Assembly: GCA_045629585.1 (NCBI GenBank)
Contig: JAZQRM010000059.1
Span: 1-64,000 of the forward strand
Direction: 5' to 3'
Source of the DNA: Taishania sp045629585
GTDB taxonomy: Bacteria > Bacteroidota > Bacteroidia > Flavobacteriales_D > Crocinitomicaceae
DNA: 64,000 nucleotides
The position numbers and the translations under genes were made by a program. Each line of letters begins with the position of its first letter. Position 1 is the first letter of the stretch. The notes beneath the pieces are model-generated. The model was not told the DNA's origin. It made no database searches and saw nothing but the letters and a program-made list of their open reading frames with translations. Below, one piece after another: positions 1 through 8,213 of the stretch.

Positions 1-68
1 CCGCTGGGATTCGAACCCAGGACCCATACATTAAAAGTGTATTGCTCTACCAGCTGAGCTACGGAATC
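1..68 (-). tRNA. tRNA-Lys (anticodon TTT), 3' end cut by window edge
   Basis: Read on the minus strand this folds as a tRNA: acceptor arm starting GATTCCG, D-arm AGCTCAGCTGGTAGAGC, a five-pair anticodon stem ATACA/TGTAT around the loop CTTTTAA (anticodon TTT, lysine) and a T-arm with loop TTCGAAT. The last bases of the acceptor strand and the discriminator lie before base 1. A promoter matching the Bacteroidota consensus sits about 40 bases upstream. Confidence 0.95.
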
Positions 69-110
69 ATTTTATTTCAATTTGCATTGCTGTGTTGTGC
101 GTTGCGGGTA

Positions 111-140
111 CAAAGGTAGGTACTTTATTTAAATTGACAA
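111..140 (-). promoter_or_regulatory. Promoter of tRNA-Lys (TTG-N19-TACCTTTG)
   Basis: On the minus strand TTG (138-140), 19 bases, then TACCTTTG (111-118). This is a full match to the Bacteroidota -33/-7 consensus (TTG, 17-23 bases, TAnnTTTG). Transcription would start near 105, giving a leader of about 37 bases before the tRNA. Confidence 0.75.
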
Positions 141-328
141 GGGTAAAAAGCAATAAAAAACCATTTTTTTTAAAACTTTTTTACTACCGATTGAAAAACA
201 ACCGTTTAAAAAAAACAATTTGTAGTGACACCTCTCTCTCCTCCCCTTTTTTTATTTAAAAATCCATTTTTCCAACATTCGTAATTCCATTTATTCTATC
301 TTTATTTATTAAAACAAATTATATACTT

Positions 329-667
329 ATGGAAAGCCAGAAAGTGGACATGTTCATTATGACCAACAACAAATTTTTTGATGCAAGTCAAATCCCTGCC
401 ATTCGCGAGTTATTACTAGAGGCAGATGATACAAAATGGATCATCCTTCAAAGTGCAAATTTTTATGACCCAACCACGTCATTGATTGTTTCAATCGTTG
501 CCGGAAATCTTGGTATTGACCGTTTCATTATTGGAGATACAGGTTTAGGAGTTGCCAAATTGCTAACGTGTGGTGGAGCTGGAATTTGGACCCTTATTGA
601 TTGGTTTATGATTAGTAACGCTACTCGCGAGAAAAATTTCAATAAACTATTAGATGCTATAGCCTAA
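329..667 (+). CDS. TM2 domain-containing protein
   Basis: This 112-residue protein has a soluble N-terminus (1-48) and a C-terminal TM2 domain (about 50-97). The TM2 hallmark is visible as GIDRFIIGDTGLG (62-74) followed by KLLTCGGAGIWTLIDWFMI, giving two membrane segments joined by a short polar turn. The molecular role of TM2 proteins is not established in bacteria. It is the first gene of a four-gene cluster (329-2338) with a 6-base gap to the next gene, so it is probably cotranscribed with the DUF2752, DUF4870-like and M48 genes. A weak -7-like box (TATCTTTA, 297-304) precedes it. Confidence 0.85.
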   Translation: MESQKVDMFIMTNNKFFDASQIPAIRELLLEADDTKWIILQSANFYDPTTSLIVSIVAGNLGIDRFIIGDTGLGVAKLLTCGGAGIWTLIDWFMISNATREKNFNKLLDAIA

Positions 668-673
668 AAATCA

Positions 674-1072
674 ATGAGAAGAAAATGGAGTATAGCCACC
701 TTGTGTTTCTGTATCCTTGGTTTTCTATGGATTGTATTTAATTCAAAAGAAAATACAGGTACAACACTTTGCTATTCACAGTGGCTATATCATTTTCCTT
801 GTCCTACTTGTGGAATTACTCGTTCCATCCAATCCATCTTTTCTGCCAAATGGATAGATGCCTTGTATTTTAACCCGCTAGGGTATTTAGCCGTATTTTG
901 CATGTGCCTCTTCCCTATTTGGATACTTTTTGATTTAGTCACTAAAAACTTTAGCTACGAAAAATCGATTCTTTCCTTTTGGAAAATGCTACGAAAACGA
1001 AATTTTATTCTACTCTTTTCTAGTTGTATACTGTTGGTTTGGGGATGGAATATTTATAAACACCTATGTTAA
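674..1072 (+). CDS. DUF2752 family membrane protein
   Basis: A 132-residue integral membrane protein with hydrophobic segments near 8-23, 62-87 and 112-127. Residues 43-50 read CPTCGITR, the signature of DUF2752 (CPxCGxTR), a family of small bacterial membrane proteins of unknown function; the paired cysteines could bind metal or form a disulfide, which is inference. The 3' end overlaps the next gene by 7 bases, and the family is often seen beside TM2 genes in Bacteroidota, as here. Confidence 0.8.
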   Translation: MRRKWSIATLCFCILGFLWIVFNSKENTGTTLCYSQWLYHFPCPTCGITRSIQSIFSAKWIDALYFNPLGYLAVFCMCLFPIWILFDLVTKNFSYEKSILSFWKMLRKRNFILLFSSCILLVWGWNIYKHLC

Positions 1073-1509
1073 AAATAAAAACTCTGCAATCTAAACGATA
1101 CGAAAGCGAATTGGAAAAAGCCTCCAATAGTTATCTGATGTCACTATTAGCTATGTTTGTTGGATTACCAATACCAATATTAAATCTAGTTGCTACTTTG
1201 ATTTTCTTTTATGGAAATCGAAAAGCCTCCCCATTTGTAAGATGGCACTGTACACAGGCATTGGTCACTCAGGTATCTCTATTTTTCTTTAATACCGTGT
1301 CTTTTTGGTGGACAATCGGCATATTTACGGGTGAGTTTGATTTAAGCAACTACTATTTTTCCTATTTGATCATCGTTATAGTCATCAATGCTTCAGAAAT
1401 CATTCAAACTTTGATAACAGCTATTCAAATTCGCAAACGCAACAATGTTAGATGGTATTTTTACGCACCATTAGTAGACGCAATCTTAAAAAACAACGGA
1501 GATGAGTAA
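1066..1509 (+). CDS. DUF4870/Tic20-like small membrane protein
   Basis: A 147-residue protein with three or four membrane segments (about 24-50, 65-88, 97-120). The central sequence ASPFVRWHCTQAL resembles the conserved 'FVRFHAxQAL' helix of the DUF4870/Tic20-like group, whose bacterial function is unknown. The start overlaps the end of the DUF2752 gene and the end overlaps the M48 gene by 8 bases, so translation is probably coupled along the cluster. The family call rests on this motif and topology only. Confidence 0.6.
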   Translation: MLKIKTLQSKRYESELEKASNSYLMSLLAMFVGLPIPILNLVATLIFFYGNRKASPFVRWHCTQALVTQVSLFFFNTVSFWWTIGIFTGEFDLSNYYFSYLIIVIVINASEIIQTLITAIQIRKRNNVRWYFYAPLVDAILKNNGDE

Positions 1510-2338
1510 AATACTCACACAAGGAACAGTCTTAGTAGCGATTGGACTTACTGTATATTTTGGTCTGTTACAAATCAATTTTATGCAACTATTAAAATTG
1601 GACAAATCCACTGGAAATGTATTTGAATTAATCGGAAAAGAGTACATTAAAGACTTAAAGAACACTACCACTGAATATACAGATTCGTTAAGCATTGATT
1701 ATTTAGATAGCATCAAAAACAGAATCTGTACCGCGAATGGTATTGACAAAAACGCTATTCGAATTTATTTATTTAAGGATAGTGAAATTAATGCATTTGC
1801 GATTCCTGGAAATCAAATTATAGTCAATAGCGAATTGATTAAAAATGCTAAACATCCAGATGAAGTTGCAGGTGTTATCGCTCATGAGATTGCTCATTTA
1901 CAAAAGAATCATGTGCAACGTCGATTTATGTCGCAAGTTGGACTATATGTAATTTTATCAACTGTTACCGGAACGATTAACGACAACATTGGCTCTTTAC
2001 TCATCAACTTAGGATCTAACAATTACAGTCGTTCACAAGAGCAAGAAGCAGATGATTTAGCTGTCAATTATTTGAAAAAAGCGAAGATAAACCCTATCTA
2101 TTTAGCACATTTCTTATCTAGTATTGACGAAGAAGAATCGGTAAATGATTCCTATTCCATGGAAGTATTTAGCACCCATCCTGACACAAAAAAGAGGATT
2201 AAAAAGATTAAAAAGCAATTGGATAAAAAAGGGCAGTATACTTTTTCATACGATGAACAAAAGTTTGAACAAATCCAAGCTATTTTAAGAGAAGACACTC
2301 CGATTAATTACTTGAACACTGATCACGAATTGGAATGA
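1502..2338 (+). CDS. M48 family metalloprotease, membrane-anchored
   Basis: A 278-residue zinc protease. One N-terminal membrane segment (about 6-28) is followed by a peptidase domain carrying the zinc motif HEIAH (128-132) and the downstream glutamate ligand in EQEADD (E182), as in M48 peptidases such as BepA and Oma1. A second hydrophobic stretch (146-172) lies between them, as is usual in the family. The active site probably faces the periplasm, where family members degrade misfolded outer-membrane or inner-membrane proteins. It ends a cluster of three small membrane proteins that could be partners or substrates (inference). It converges with the next gene without a spacer. Confidence 0.88.
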   Translation: MSKILTQGTVLVAIGLTVYFGLLQINFMQLLKLDKSTGNVFELIGKEYIKDLKNTTTEYTDSLSIDYLDSIKNRICTANGIDKNAIRIYLFKDSEINAFAIPGNQIIVNSELIKNAKHPDEVAGVIAHEIAHLQKNHVQRRFMSQVGLYVILSTVTGTINDNIGSLLINLGSNNYSRSQEQEADDLAVNYLKKAKINPIYLAHFLSSIDEEESVNDSYSMEVFSTHPDTKKRIKKIKKQLDKKGQYTFSYDEQKFEQIQAILREDTPINYLNTDHELE

Positions 2339-3241
2339 TTAAAGTAAAAACTCCATAATCGTCTTCCATAAATAAGTCGTCCCCAAGGAAAGTAATATAC
2401 TTACCCCTATCATACGATTTATCCATGCGGTATTGAGATTAAATTGTTGTGCGATTATGCTAGAAGTAATGAGCGTTGGCATTGCAGCTTCTATAACTGT
2501 GATTTTAGCGACCATTCCACTCCAGCCCATAAATAATGCGACGGTTAATAGAATTAAAGGTGCTAAAAAAAGTTTAAAAACTAATCCGATTGTCAAGAAC
2601 TTCCAATCCGACCAAATTCCTTTAAAATTTAATTGAAGTCCAACAGAAAACAAGGCCATCGGACCGATCGTTGCAGCAAGCTTTAACCAAAGAGGGTCTA
2701 ATAACTGAAATGGTACAAATTTACCTAAGCTCAAAACCAATATACATGCCCAAAAAGGAAAGAATGAAAAGAGTCTTTTTAGAACAAAACGAAGCTCTAT
2801 CTTTCCACTTCCACCACCTCTTATCGCTCTAACAATACCAAAAGTAGAAACCAATAGGAAATTCACTTGATCCATAATTATGGCAATACTCAGATATTCG
2901 GCTCCATATAACGCTGTAATCAAAGGGAAACCAACAAAAGAAGTGTTGCTATAAGCACTTCCCAAAGTTAAAGATGCTCGGTCATTACGCGATAACTTTA
3001 AAGGTTTTTGCAGTACTTGTAAATACAACGAACAGCTAACCAATATAATCATTGAACCAATAATGGGGAAAATCATTTCTTCATTCCAGTCCACCTTTGG
3101 TAAATAATAAAACGTACACGCTGGCAATGCTACATTAAGTATCCATTGATTGATCAGTACATGACCTTCATTTTCGGGAAATTTTCGTTTGAGTAGGTAA
3201 CCAGAAGCCAGTGCAACTATAATGAGTAAAAAGGATTCCAT
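2339..3241 (-). CDS. AEC family transporter (auxin efflux carrier/malate permease type)
   Basis: A 300-residue inner-membrane protein with about ten membrane helices in two halves, the usual size and layout of AEC permeases. The N-terminal NQWILNVALPACTFYYLP and the central SAYSNTSFVGFPLITALYG match the family's conserved helix-break regions. Bacterial members export or exchange organic acids such as malate; the substrate here cannot be read from sequence. It lies 9 bases downstream of a lysoplasmalogenase gene on the same strand and its stop abuts the convergent M48 gene. Confidence 0.85.
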   Translation of the reverse strand: MESFLLIIVALASGYLLKRKFPENEGHVLINQWILNVALPACTFYYLPKVDWNEEMIFPIIGSMIILVSCSLYLQVLQKPLKLSRNDRASLTLGSAYSNTSFVGFPLITALYGAEYLSIAIIMDQVNFLLVSTFGIVRAIRGGGSGKIELRFVLKRLFSFFPFWACILVLSLGKFVPFQLLDPLWLKLAATIGPMALFSVGLQLNFKGIWSDWKFLTIGLVFKLFLAPLILLTVALFMGWSGMVAKITVIEAAMPTLITSSIIAQQFNLNTAWINRMIGVSILLSLGTTYLWKTIMEFLL

Positions 3242-3250
3242 GTAACAAAG

Positions 3251-4012
3251 CTACTGAATTCTTTTATCACCTGCTGCATATCCTGAAGCGATAAATAATT
3301 GCGCTAGTCCGTATGTAGTCATTACAAATATAGATGCATAAGGGAAATAACCTTTGAAAATCGAAATTGCTAAAATGGTGTCAGATACTATAAAAAACAA
3401 AGCACCAATTATGATCACTTTGTAATTCAACAAATGATTTGGACGTCTAATTGCGGCCCAAAGCATCACAGAAATAGCTGAAACATAAAGTAGAACAGGC
3501 AATGCCATCTCTCCTAAAAAAGGAAGTAAATAAGAAAATATACAAATAGCGTATACACCTATTACACCTGTCCATGCCATCACACTTGACTTGGATACAA
3601 ATTGATTTTCAGTAGGTTCTACAAGCTTTCGATCCTTCATGAATCCAACAATATATAAAATGTGTCCGGCCAAAAAAGAGGCTAATCCAAGCATAAAAAA
3701 CACCTCTACAAAGAAGGCATAGAGCTCACTACCTTGAGTGAATAGTAGAAAATTATCACTAAAGAAAAGGAATATATCACCGAACCACCCTAGGATTAAT
3801 CCCCAATAGATCCATAAAAATTGTTTTGCATTATTAGCCGATGTAACCAAAATCGCCAACGCTAACAGCACTACCAATAACTTAGTAATCCCAATACCGA
3901 TAGTTAAACTATAATAATATTCACTTGTAGATCCTTCGCGTAAATAGTGCAGAATCAAATGAATGACAAGATTAACAAAGAAGATAATATAAATAATATG
4001 TGCTTTTTTCAT
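3251..4012 (-). CDS. Lysoplasmalogenase family protein (YhhN/TMEM86)
   Basis: A 253-residue polytopic protein with about eight membrane segments. The segments LGWFGDIFLFF and FLAGHILYIVGF match the YhhN/TMEM86 signature, in which two membrane-embedded aspartates are conserved. Characterised members hydrolyse the vinyl-ether bond of lysoplasmalogens; in bacteria the physiological substrate is often unknown. The gene precedes the AEC transporter by 9 bases, consistent with a two-gene operon. Family assignment is good; activity is inferred. Confidence 0.8.
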   Translation of the reverse strand: MKKAHIIYIIFFVNLVIHLILHYLREGSTSEYYYSLTIGIGITKLLVVLLALAILVTSANNAKQFLWIYWGLILGWFGDIFLFFSDNFLLFTQGSELYAFFVEVFFMLGLASFLAGHILYIVGFMKDRKLVEPTENQFVSKSSVMAWTGVIGVYAICIFSYLLPFLGEMALPVLLYVSAISVMLWAAIRRPNHLLNYKVIIIGALFFIVSDTILAISIFKGYFPYASIFVMTTYGLAQLFIASGYAAGDKRIQ

Positions 4013-4139
4013 TAAAAAAAATAGATTGGAACAAATTTAAAAAAAGAATTAAAAGGGAGAATAAGCTCAACAAAAAACAGGTAATTTCCGCATAGTCAAT
4101 TGAATAGTTATACGTAAATTTAACCACTAAAATTATAGC

Positions 4140-5390
4140 ATGCGCATTCCATTAATATCGTTGATCTTTCCATTTTTCCTGACTAATCTTTGTAGTCAAA
4201 CACACCTTTTAATTGAAGAAAAAGTAAACGAACTTTTAGAGCTTCAAAAAAAAGAATCAACCATTGAAGAAGAAATAATAGATTTAAAATTAAAACAAAC
4301 ATTTCAAGCATTATCTAAATATGGCTATCCAAAATATAAAGACAACATAGATGTACTAGAACATGCGGCTATGGTAATAGGTTATGACTGCCAATTTAAG
4401 CTCCCTCGCTGGACTATTCATCAAATCACCCCTGATGTGATTAGTGGAAAAGTGAGCCGTACAAATGATTTCCGTTCGGATACACAAGCCTCTTGTTCTA
4501 CTCCATCAGATAATGACTATTTCATCAAAACCAAACGAGCTGATGGAACTAGCCAATACGAAGGATTTGGATATGACCGTGGTCACTTGGCCCCCTCTGC
4601 AGATTTTAAATGGTCCCAAAAAGCATTGAGTGAATCTTACTATTATAGCAATATGACACCACAACATCCCGAATTTAATCGTGAATCATGGGCTAATTTG
4701 GAAGGTTATTTACGTCGCATTGCCAATAATGAAAACAAAACTTATTACATTATCACCGGTCCACTTTTGCATGATAAATTACCGCGCATTGAAAAAGGGG
4801 CGAATAAATTGGTCATTCCTGAATGGCATTACAAAATAGTTGTTGATGATTCGCAAGAAACTCCACGAGGAATGGCATTTCTTATGCCAAACAAAAAGTG
4901 TGAAAAAGATCTATCAGAATATGTAATTACCATCGATAGCTTGGAACGTCTAACCGGAATAAATTTTTTCCCGAAGTTTACAAAAGAGCAAGAACGCTAC
5001 ATTGAAAGTGTTGCTGATTTCTATGCTTGGAAAGGAAAACTATTAGAAGGAGATGCCATCCCTGTTCATCCTTTAGATTTACCAAAGGGTGTATTCAATA
5101 CCATTCAAGCAAAAACAAAGGAAGGGCAAAAAGTCCAAATTATAGGTAAGGTCGTAAGCGCTAGATTAGTAGACAAATCTCAAGCAACTTTCATTAACTT
5201 GGACAGACAATTTCCCAATCAAGTCTTTACCGTAACGATTTGGAAAGACGCACGTAGCAATTTTTCCTATCGCCCAGAAATCGATTTAAAAAACCAATAC
5301 ATTATCGTTGAAGGAATTATAACCAAAGATAAGAATGGAATTCCAACAATTAATGTAGAACACGAAAAACAAATACAACTATTCGAATAG
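4140..5390 (+). CDS. Secreted DNA/RNA non-specific endonuclease with C-terminal OB-like domain
   Basis: A 416-residue protein with a signal peptide (1-19). The beta-beta-alpha-metal nuclease domain spans about 75-300 and shows the catalytic DRGH motif (146-149, with the general-base histidine) followed by SNMTPQHPEFNRESW, which supplies the magnesium-binding asparagine. The remainder (about 320-416) looks like an OB-type nucleic-acid-binding fold (KVQIIGKVVSARLVDKSQ, then VTIWKDARSNF). It would cleave extracellular or periplasmic DNA/RNA for nutrient use or defence. A coiled-coil-like region lies at 25-55. It is followed after 19 bases by a lipoprotein gene. Confidence 0.88.
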   Translation: MRIPLISLIFPFFLTNLCSQTHLLIEEKVNELLELQKKESTIEEEIIDLKLKQTFQALSKYGYPKYKDNIDVLEHAAMVIGYDCQFKLPRWTIHQITPDVISGKVSRTNDFRSDTQASCSTPSDNDYFIKTKRADGTSQYEGFGYDRGHLAPSADFKWSQKALSESYYYSNMTPQHPEFNRESWANLEGYLRRIANNENKTYYIITGPLLHDKLPRIEKGANKLVIPEWHYKIVVDDSQETPRGMAFLMPNKKCEKDLSEYVITIDSLERLTGINFFPKFTKEQERYIESVADFYAWKGKLLEGDAIPVHPLDLPKGVFNTIQAKTKEGQKVQIIGKVVSARLVDKSQATFINLDRQFPNQVFTVTIWKDARSNFSYRPEIDLKNQYIIVEGIITKDKNGIPTINVEHEKQIQLFE

Positions 5391-5396
5391 GAATAT

Positions 5397-5404
5397 TAAA
5401 TTTG
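5397..5404 (+). promoter_or_regulatory. -7 box TAAATTTG close to start codon
   Basis: A perfect TAnnTTTG box ends only 5 bases before the ATG at 5410, with no TTG at the expected -33 distance. If used, transcription would begin at about the start codon (leaderless mRNA). The gene could equally be read through from the nuclease gene. Confidence 0.35.
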
Positions 5405-5409
5405 TAATT

Positions 5410-6132
5410 ATGAGATTAAAACACTTCTTTCTATACAATTCCCTCATTGCAGTATGTTTAACCGCATGTAACACAACTCCTGAAAATGAAATTTCAAATA
5501 CCGTTGAATCCATCGGTTCATTAAAAGAATCCATCTGGAAACGTCAATTATACGCAAAAATTGATTTGGATACCATTCCACTTAAGCATCTCTATGGCGT
5601 AGGACCAATAGAAAATTTAACGGGTGATCATCTTATTTTGGATGGTGTCAACTATGCAGTTAAATCCATTGATGATAGCTTGATCGTAAAAAAGGTAGAT
5701 GGCGGTAAGCTGGCTTACTTCGCATATCAATATGTTCCGAAATGGGTGGAATCACCAATAACAGAGGAAATTGATGATTTGGTTGATTTAGATATTTTTG
5801 TTTTATCTAGAAAGGAATTAAAAAAGAATAGAACTACAGCTTTTAAGATTGACGGTAAATTTAAAGCAATTGAAATCGCCGTACACAACCTTCCAAGTAA
5901 GGTAAGTTTTTACAATTATCAGGTTGCATTGGTCGCTAACACAAAAAAACAGCTATCTGATCAAGAAGGAACATTGATTGGTTTTTTTGACGCTGAACGC
6001 TCTATGCAATATACGCATTACGGTGAGATGAATGTGATCTATTTCATCAGTAAGGACCGCAAAACAATGGGACGCGTTACACAATTACATTTTGATAAAA
6101 AAGAATTGAAATTTTTCTTACCGAATTATTAA
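5410..6132 (+). CDS. Lipoprotein of unknown function
   Basis: A 240-residue protein with a lipoprotein signal peptide: hydrophobic core 9-16 and lipobox LTAC with the lipidated cysteine at 20. The remainder is soluble and matches no family I recognise. It contains DGKFKAIEIAVHNLP in the middle and a beta-rich C-terminus ending KKELKFFLPNY. It sits 19 bases after the secreted nuclease gene in the same orientation and is followed by a clear terminator, so the two may act together at the cell surface; this is inference. Confidence 0.7.
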   Translation: MRLKHFFLYNSLIAVCLTACNTTPENEISNTVESIGSLKESIWKRQLYAKIDLDTIPLKHLYGVGPIENLTGDHLILDGVNYAVKSIDDSLIVKKVDGGKLAYFAYQYVPKWVESPITEEIDDLVDLDIFVLSRKELKKNRTTAFKIDGKFKAIEIAVHNLPSKVSFYNYQVALVANTKKQLSDQEGTLIGFFDAERSMQYTHYGEMNVIYFISKDRKTMGRVTQLHFDKKELKFFLPNY

Positions 6133-6174
6133 TCTATCGCTAAACGGATAGTTGCTTTGAAGAAATAACAGAAT

Positions 6175-6202
6175 AAACAGACGTGCCATGGTGCGTCTGT
6201 TT
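6175..6202 (+). terminator. Rho-independent terminator after the lipoprotein gene
   Basis: Nine-pair stem AAACAGACG (6175-6183) / CGTCTGTTT (6194-6202) with a 10-base loop, followed by TCATTT. Placed 42 bases after the lipoprotein stop. Confidence 0.7.
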
Positions 6203-6305
6203 TCATTTACACTATACGGAAAGCGCTAAAGTCCCTTGTATTTCTGAGGATTTAAAGTATATCAAAGAAAGTTAATGGCAAGCTTAAAAATATTCATCTT
6301 TTAAT

Positions 6306-6632
6306 TCAAGCCAAATCCACTGTCTGATCCAATAGTTCTACGTTGAAATGTATTTTGACATTTAAAGCTTTAAATACCTTCAGAATGGTTTCAAAACGTG
6401 CATCACTCAAGCTATTTTCGATCTTGGAAATTTGTGCTTTTTGAACCCCCACCAACTTCCCAAGTTCCTCTTGTGTCAAGTTTCGCTCTTTACGTGCCTT
6501 TTTGATAGCTTCACCAAGTAAGTCAAGCCTCAATTCATGCTCAAAAGATTCTCTTTTTTCAGAACCTCTTTTTCCGATATATTTATCAGTAAGTTCTTCT
6601 AGACCAACGGTTGTTAACCCTTGTTTTTTCAT
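6306..6632 (-). CDS. XRE-family helix-turn-helix antitoxin (HigA type)
   Basis: A 108-residue DNA-binding protein. The helix-turn-helix domain spans about 38-95 (ERNLTQEELGKLVGVQKAQI, then SKIENSLSDARFETILKVFK), with a 35-residue N-terminal extension that may contact the toxin. The start overlaps the stop of the upstream toxin gene by 4 bases (ATGA), the typical translational coupling of toxin-first (HigBA) modules. The antitoxin would bind the toxin and repress the shared promoter. It is intact, whereas the toxin reading frame is interrupted by a stop codon. Confidence 0.85.
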   Translation of the reverse strand: MKKQGLTTVGLEELTDKYIGKRGSEKRESFEHELRLDLLGEAIKKARKERNLTQEELGKLVGVQKAQISKIENSLSDARFETILKVFKALNVKIHFNVELLDQTVDLA

Positions 6633-6967
6633 GGTAAATGATTGAAATAATTATCCATTAAAGGTTCAGCTTTTTCCATATCACTTTTAGGCGTTTTATT
6701 TGATTTTTTTATCAGTCCATGTGTTGCTATCACCACTGTTTCTTGACCTCCTCTTTTATCCCAAAACGCAAACAATCTGTAATGTGTTTTATTGTACAAT
6801 GTTCTGAATTCCCATATATGATTATTCAATTTTTTGAATAATTCATGATCACTACTAACTTATGCTTTACGAATGTTATAGATTAACTTCTCTCTAGCTT
6901 TGGTATCCAAGGAATCCATAAATGCTACCGCTTCCGCTAAAAATTCAACATTAAATTTAACATCCAT
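6629..6967 (-). pseudogene. RelE/HigB-type toxin interrupted by an in-frame TAA
   Basis: Reading from the ATG at 6967 gives a 112-codon toxin-length frame: MDVKFNVEFLAEAVAFMDSL at the start, a TAA stop at codon 36 (6860-6862), then in the same frame ELFKKLNNHIWEFRTLYNKT and YRLFAFWDK, the conserved core of RelE/HigB mRNA interferases. The first 35 residues and the last 76 together match the family's usual length, so the stop is a point lesion in an otherwise complete gene. A 66-residue piece could start at the TTG at 6829 but would lack the N-terminal helices. A perfect -7 box lies 15 bases upstream of the ATG. Confidence 0.85.
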
Positions 6968-6982
6968 TTCACTTCCGTTTTA

Positions 6983-6990
6983 CAAAGATA
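6983..6990 (-). promoter_or_regulatory. -7 box TATCTTTG of the toxin-antitoxin operon
   Basis: TATCTTTG on the minus strand matches TAnnTTTG fully; a TTG lies 25 bases further upstream, slightly beyond the usual spacing. Transcription would start near 6978, supporting 6967 as the toxin start. The promoter is intact although the toxin is not. Confidence 0.5.
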
Positions 6991-7136
6991 AAAGTTTCTC
7001 ATTAAAGAAATAAATCAATAATACCCTATTTAATATAATAAAAAATAGCTAGTTAAAAAAATATAATTCATCTAAAATCGAACTGACTTTAATACATGTG
7101 CACTTTCTCTAGAATTGGTTTAAATTTATTATGTGA

Positions 7137-7574
7137 TTATTCCTTTTGAATCAACAGATTTAGTACTTTGACCGATCGAATAACAGCACCGTTCAGGCTT
7201 TTCTCTTCGCAGAAAAGGTGAAATGTATCAACATCATCCGTTTGTTGACAGTCCAGCAAATCCTTCATCGACAAAGATACCTCTCCAAAAGGCACGTATA
7301 TTTGAACTTCGGGTTGGACACGTTTTATTTCCGCAAATGCAGTTAAAATGTAAACACAATCATTACAAGGTGTATCTGTACCATATTGAATAGTTATCCT
7401 ATCATTGGCTTTAATAGCAGACTTTTTGAGGATGAGATTTAAATCGGTTGAATTGTAAGTAGCGATAAGCTTCTTATTCAGCTAAACATTCCAAAAATCA
7501 AGCATATCACAAAAACCATTAAAGGTGATTATCAATGCCGATAGCAAACAAAGTATTCATTTCATTGGTGTCAT
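7137..7574 (-). pseudogene. Secreted orphan protein gene with two in-frame stops
   Basis: From ATG 7574 one frame of 146 codons runs to TAA at 7137-7139, broken by TGA at codon 6 (7557-7559) and TAG at codon 31 (7482-7484). The pieces fit together: MTPMK, then a hydrophobic ILCLLSALIITFNGFC resembling a signal peptide, then about 114 open codons with protein-like content (ITIQYGTDTPCNDCVYILTA; QTDDVDTFHLFCEE). I recognise no family. The four cysteines downstream suggest disulfides or metal binding. It lies 6 bases downstream of another damaged orphan gene. An alternative is that only a shorter product from an internal start is made. Confidence 0.6.
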
Positions 7575-7580
7575 TTTTTT

Positions 7581-8176
7581 TTATTTTTCCTTTAAAACAA
7601 AACATTTAAATTCACTGCTCTCTTTTGATGTTAGAACCAAATTTTGACCTTTCCATATAAAAACTAAATCCATCGAATCAAGGTGTTTGGGTAAGTTATA
7701 GAGTGAATCAATGTCTTTCAGAAATTGATATTCAGCGAAAAATGTAGTATCAATCGAGGTTTTATAAAGTAAACCTCCTAGGTAGAGCTCACCGATTCCT
7801 GCAGTCATCTGTGGTGTTCCTCCCCAAGAGTTTTGATGAAAATACTGAATTATGGATTCATTACAATCTTTGCACTTTAAAACTTCTACATCTCCACGGT
7901 GTCCAAAAAGCAGTGTATCAAAAGCGATTATCATCACTAAATAGACCATGAGAAGACACGAAGATATGACTAAAACGAATTTCTTAGTAAGTCTGTTGTT
8001 CGTGGATTGATAAATAGAGCTTCCAGATAATAGAAGTACGATTCCAAATAAGCATTTCGGAACTAAAATGAAATAAAAATGAAATAAAAATGAAATCCAA
8101 AAATAGTAACGAAGAGCCAAAATACCAAAGTAATCAGTAAGGTAAATAAAACGGTGTATTTTAAGGTAATCAGCAT
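7581..8176 (-). pseudogene. Orphan membrane protein gene frameshifted at an 11-bp tandem repeat
   Basis: The ATG at 8176 opens a frame encoding MLITLKYTVLFTLLITLVFW and then FVTIFGFHFYF, which stops at 8063-8065 inside a three-copy 11-bp repeat. A second frame runs on to 7581 with two further membrane segments (GIVLLLSG; FVLVISSCLLMVYLVMIIAF) and a soluble C-terminal half containing LKCKDCNESI. Removing one repeat unit joins the two frames exactly (...HFYFILVPKCLFGIV...). As sequenced, the downstream frame alone could begin only at a TTG (8120). Family unknown. Either a broken gene or one in an 'off' state. Confidence 0.65.
8064..8096. repeat. Three-copy 11-bp tandem repeat within a coding region
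   Basis: Units TAAAATGAAAT (8064-8074), AAAAATGAAAT (8075-8085) and AAAAATGAAAT (8086-8096). Eleven is not a multiple of three, so gain or loss of one unit changes the reading frame of the overlapping minus-strand gene. Confidence 0.95.
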
Positions 8177-8213
8177 ATATCGATAGATTTAAATAGTCAT
8201 TACAAGTTCATCG

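Noticed and set aside
229..250. Pyrimidine-rich tract CTCTCTCCTCCCC followed by T-run as a functional element
   Set aside because: No stem, promoter or repeat unit can be assigned; treated as ordinary intergenic DNA.
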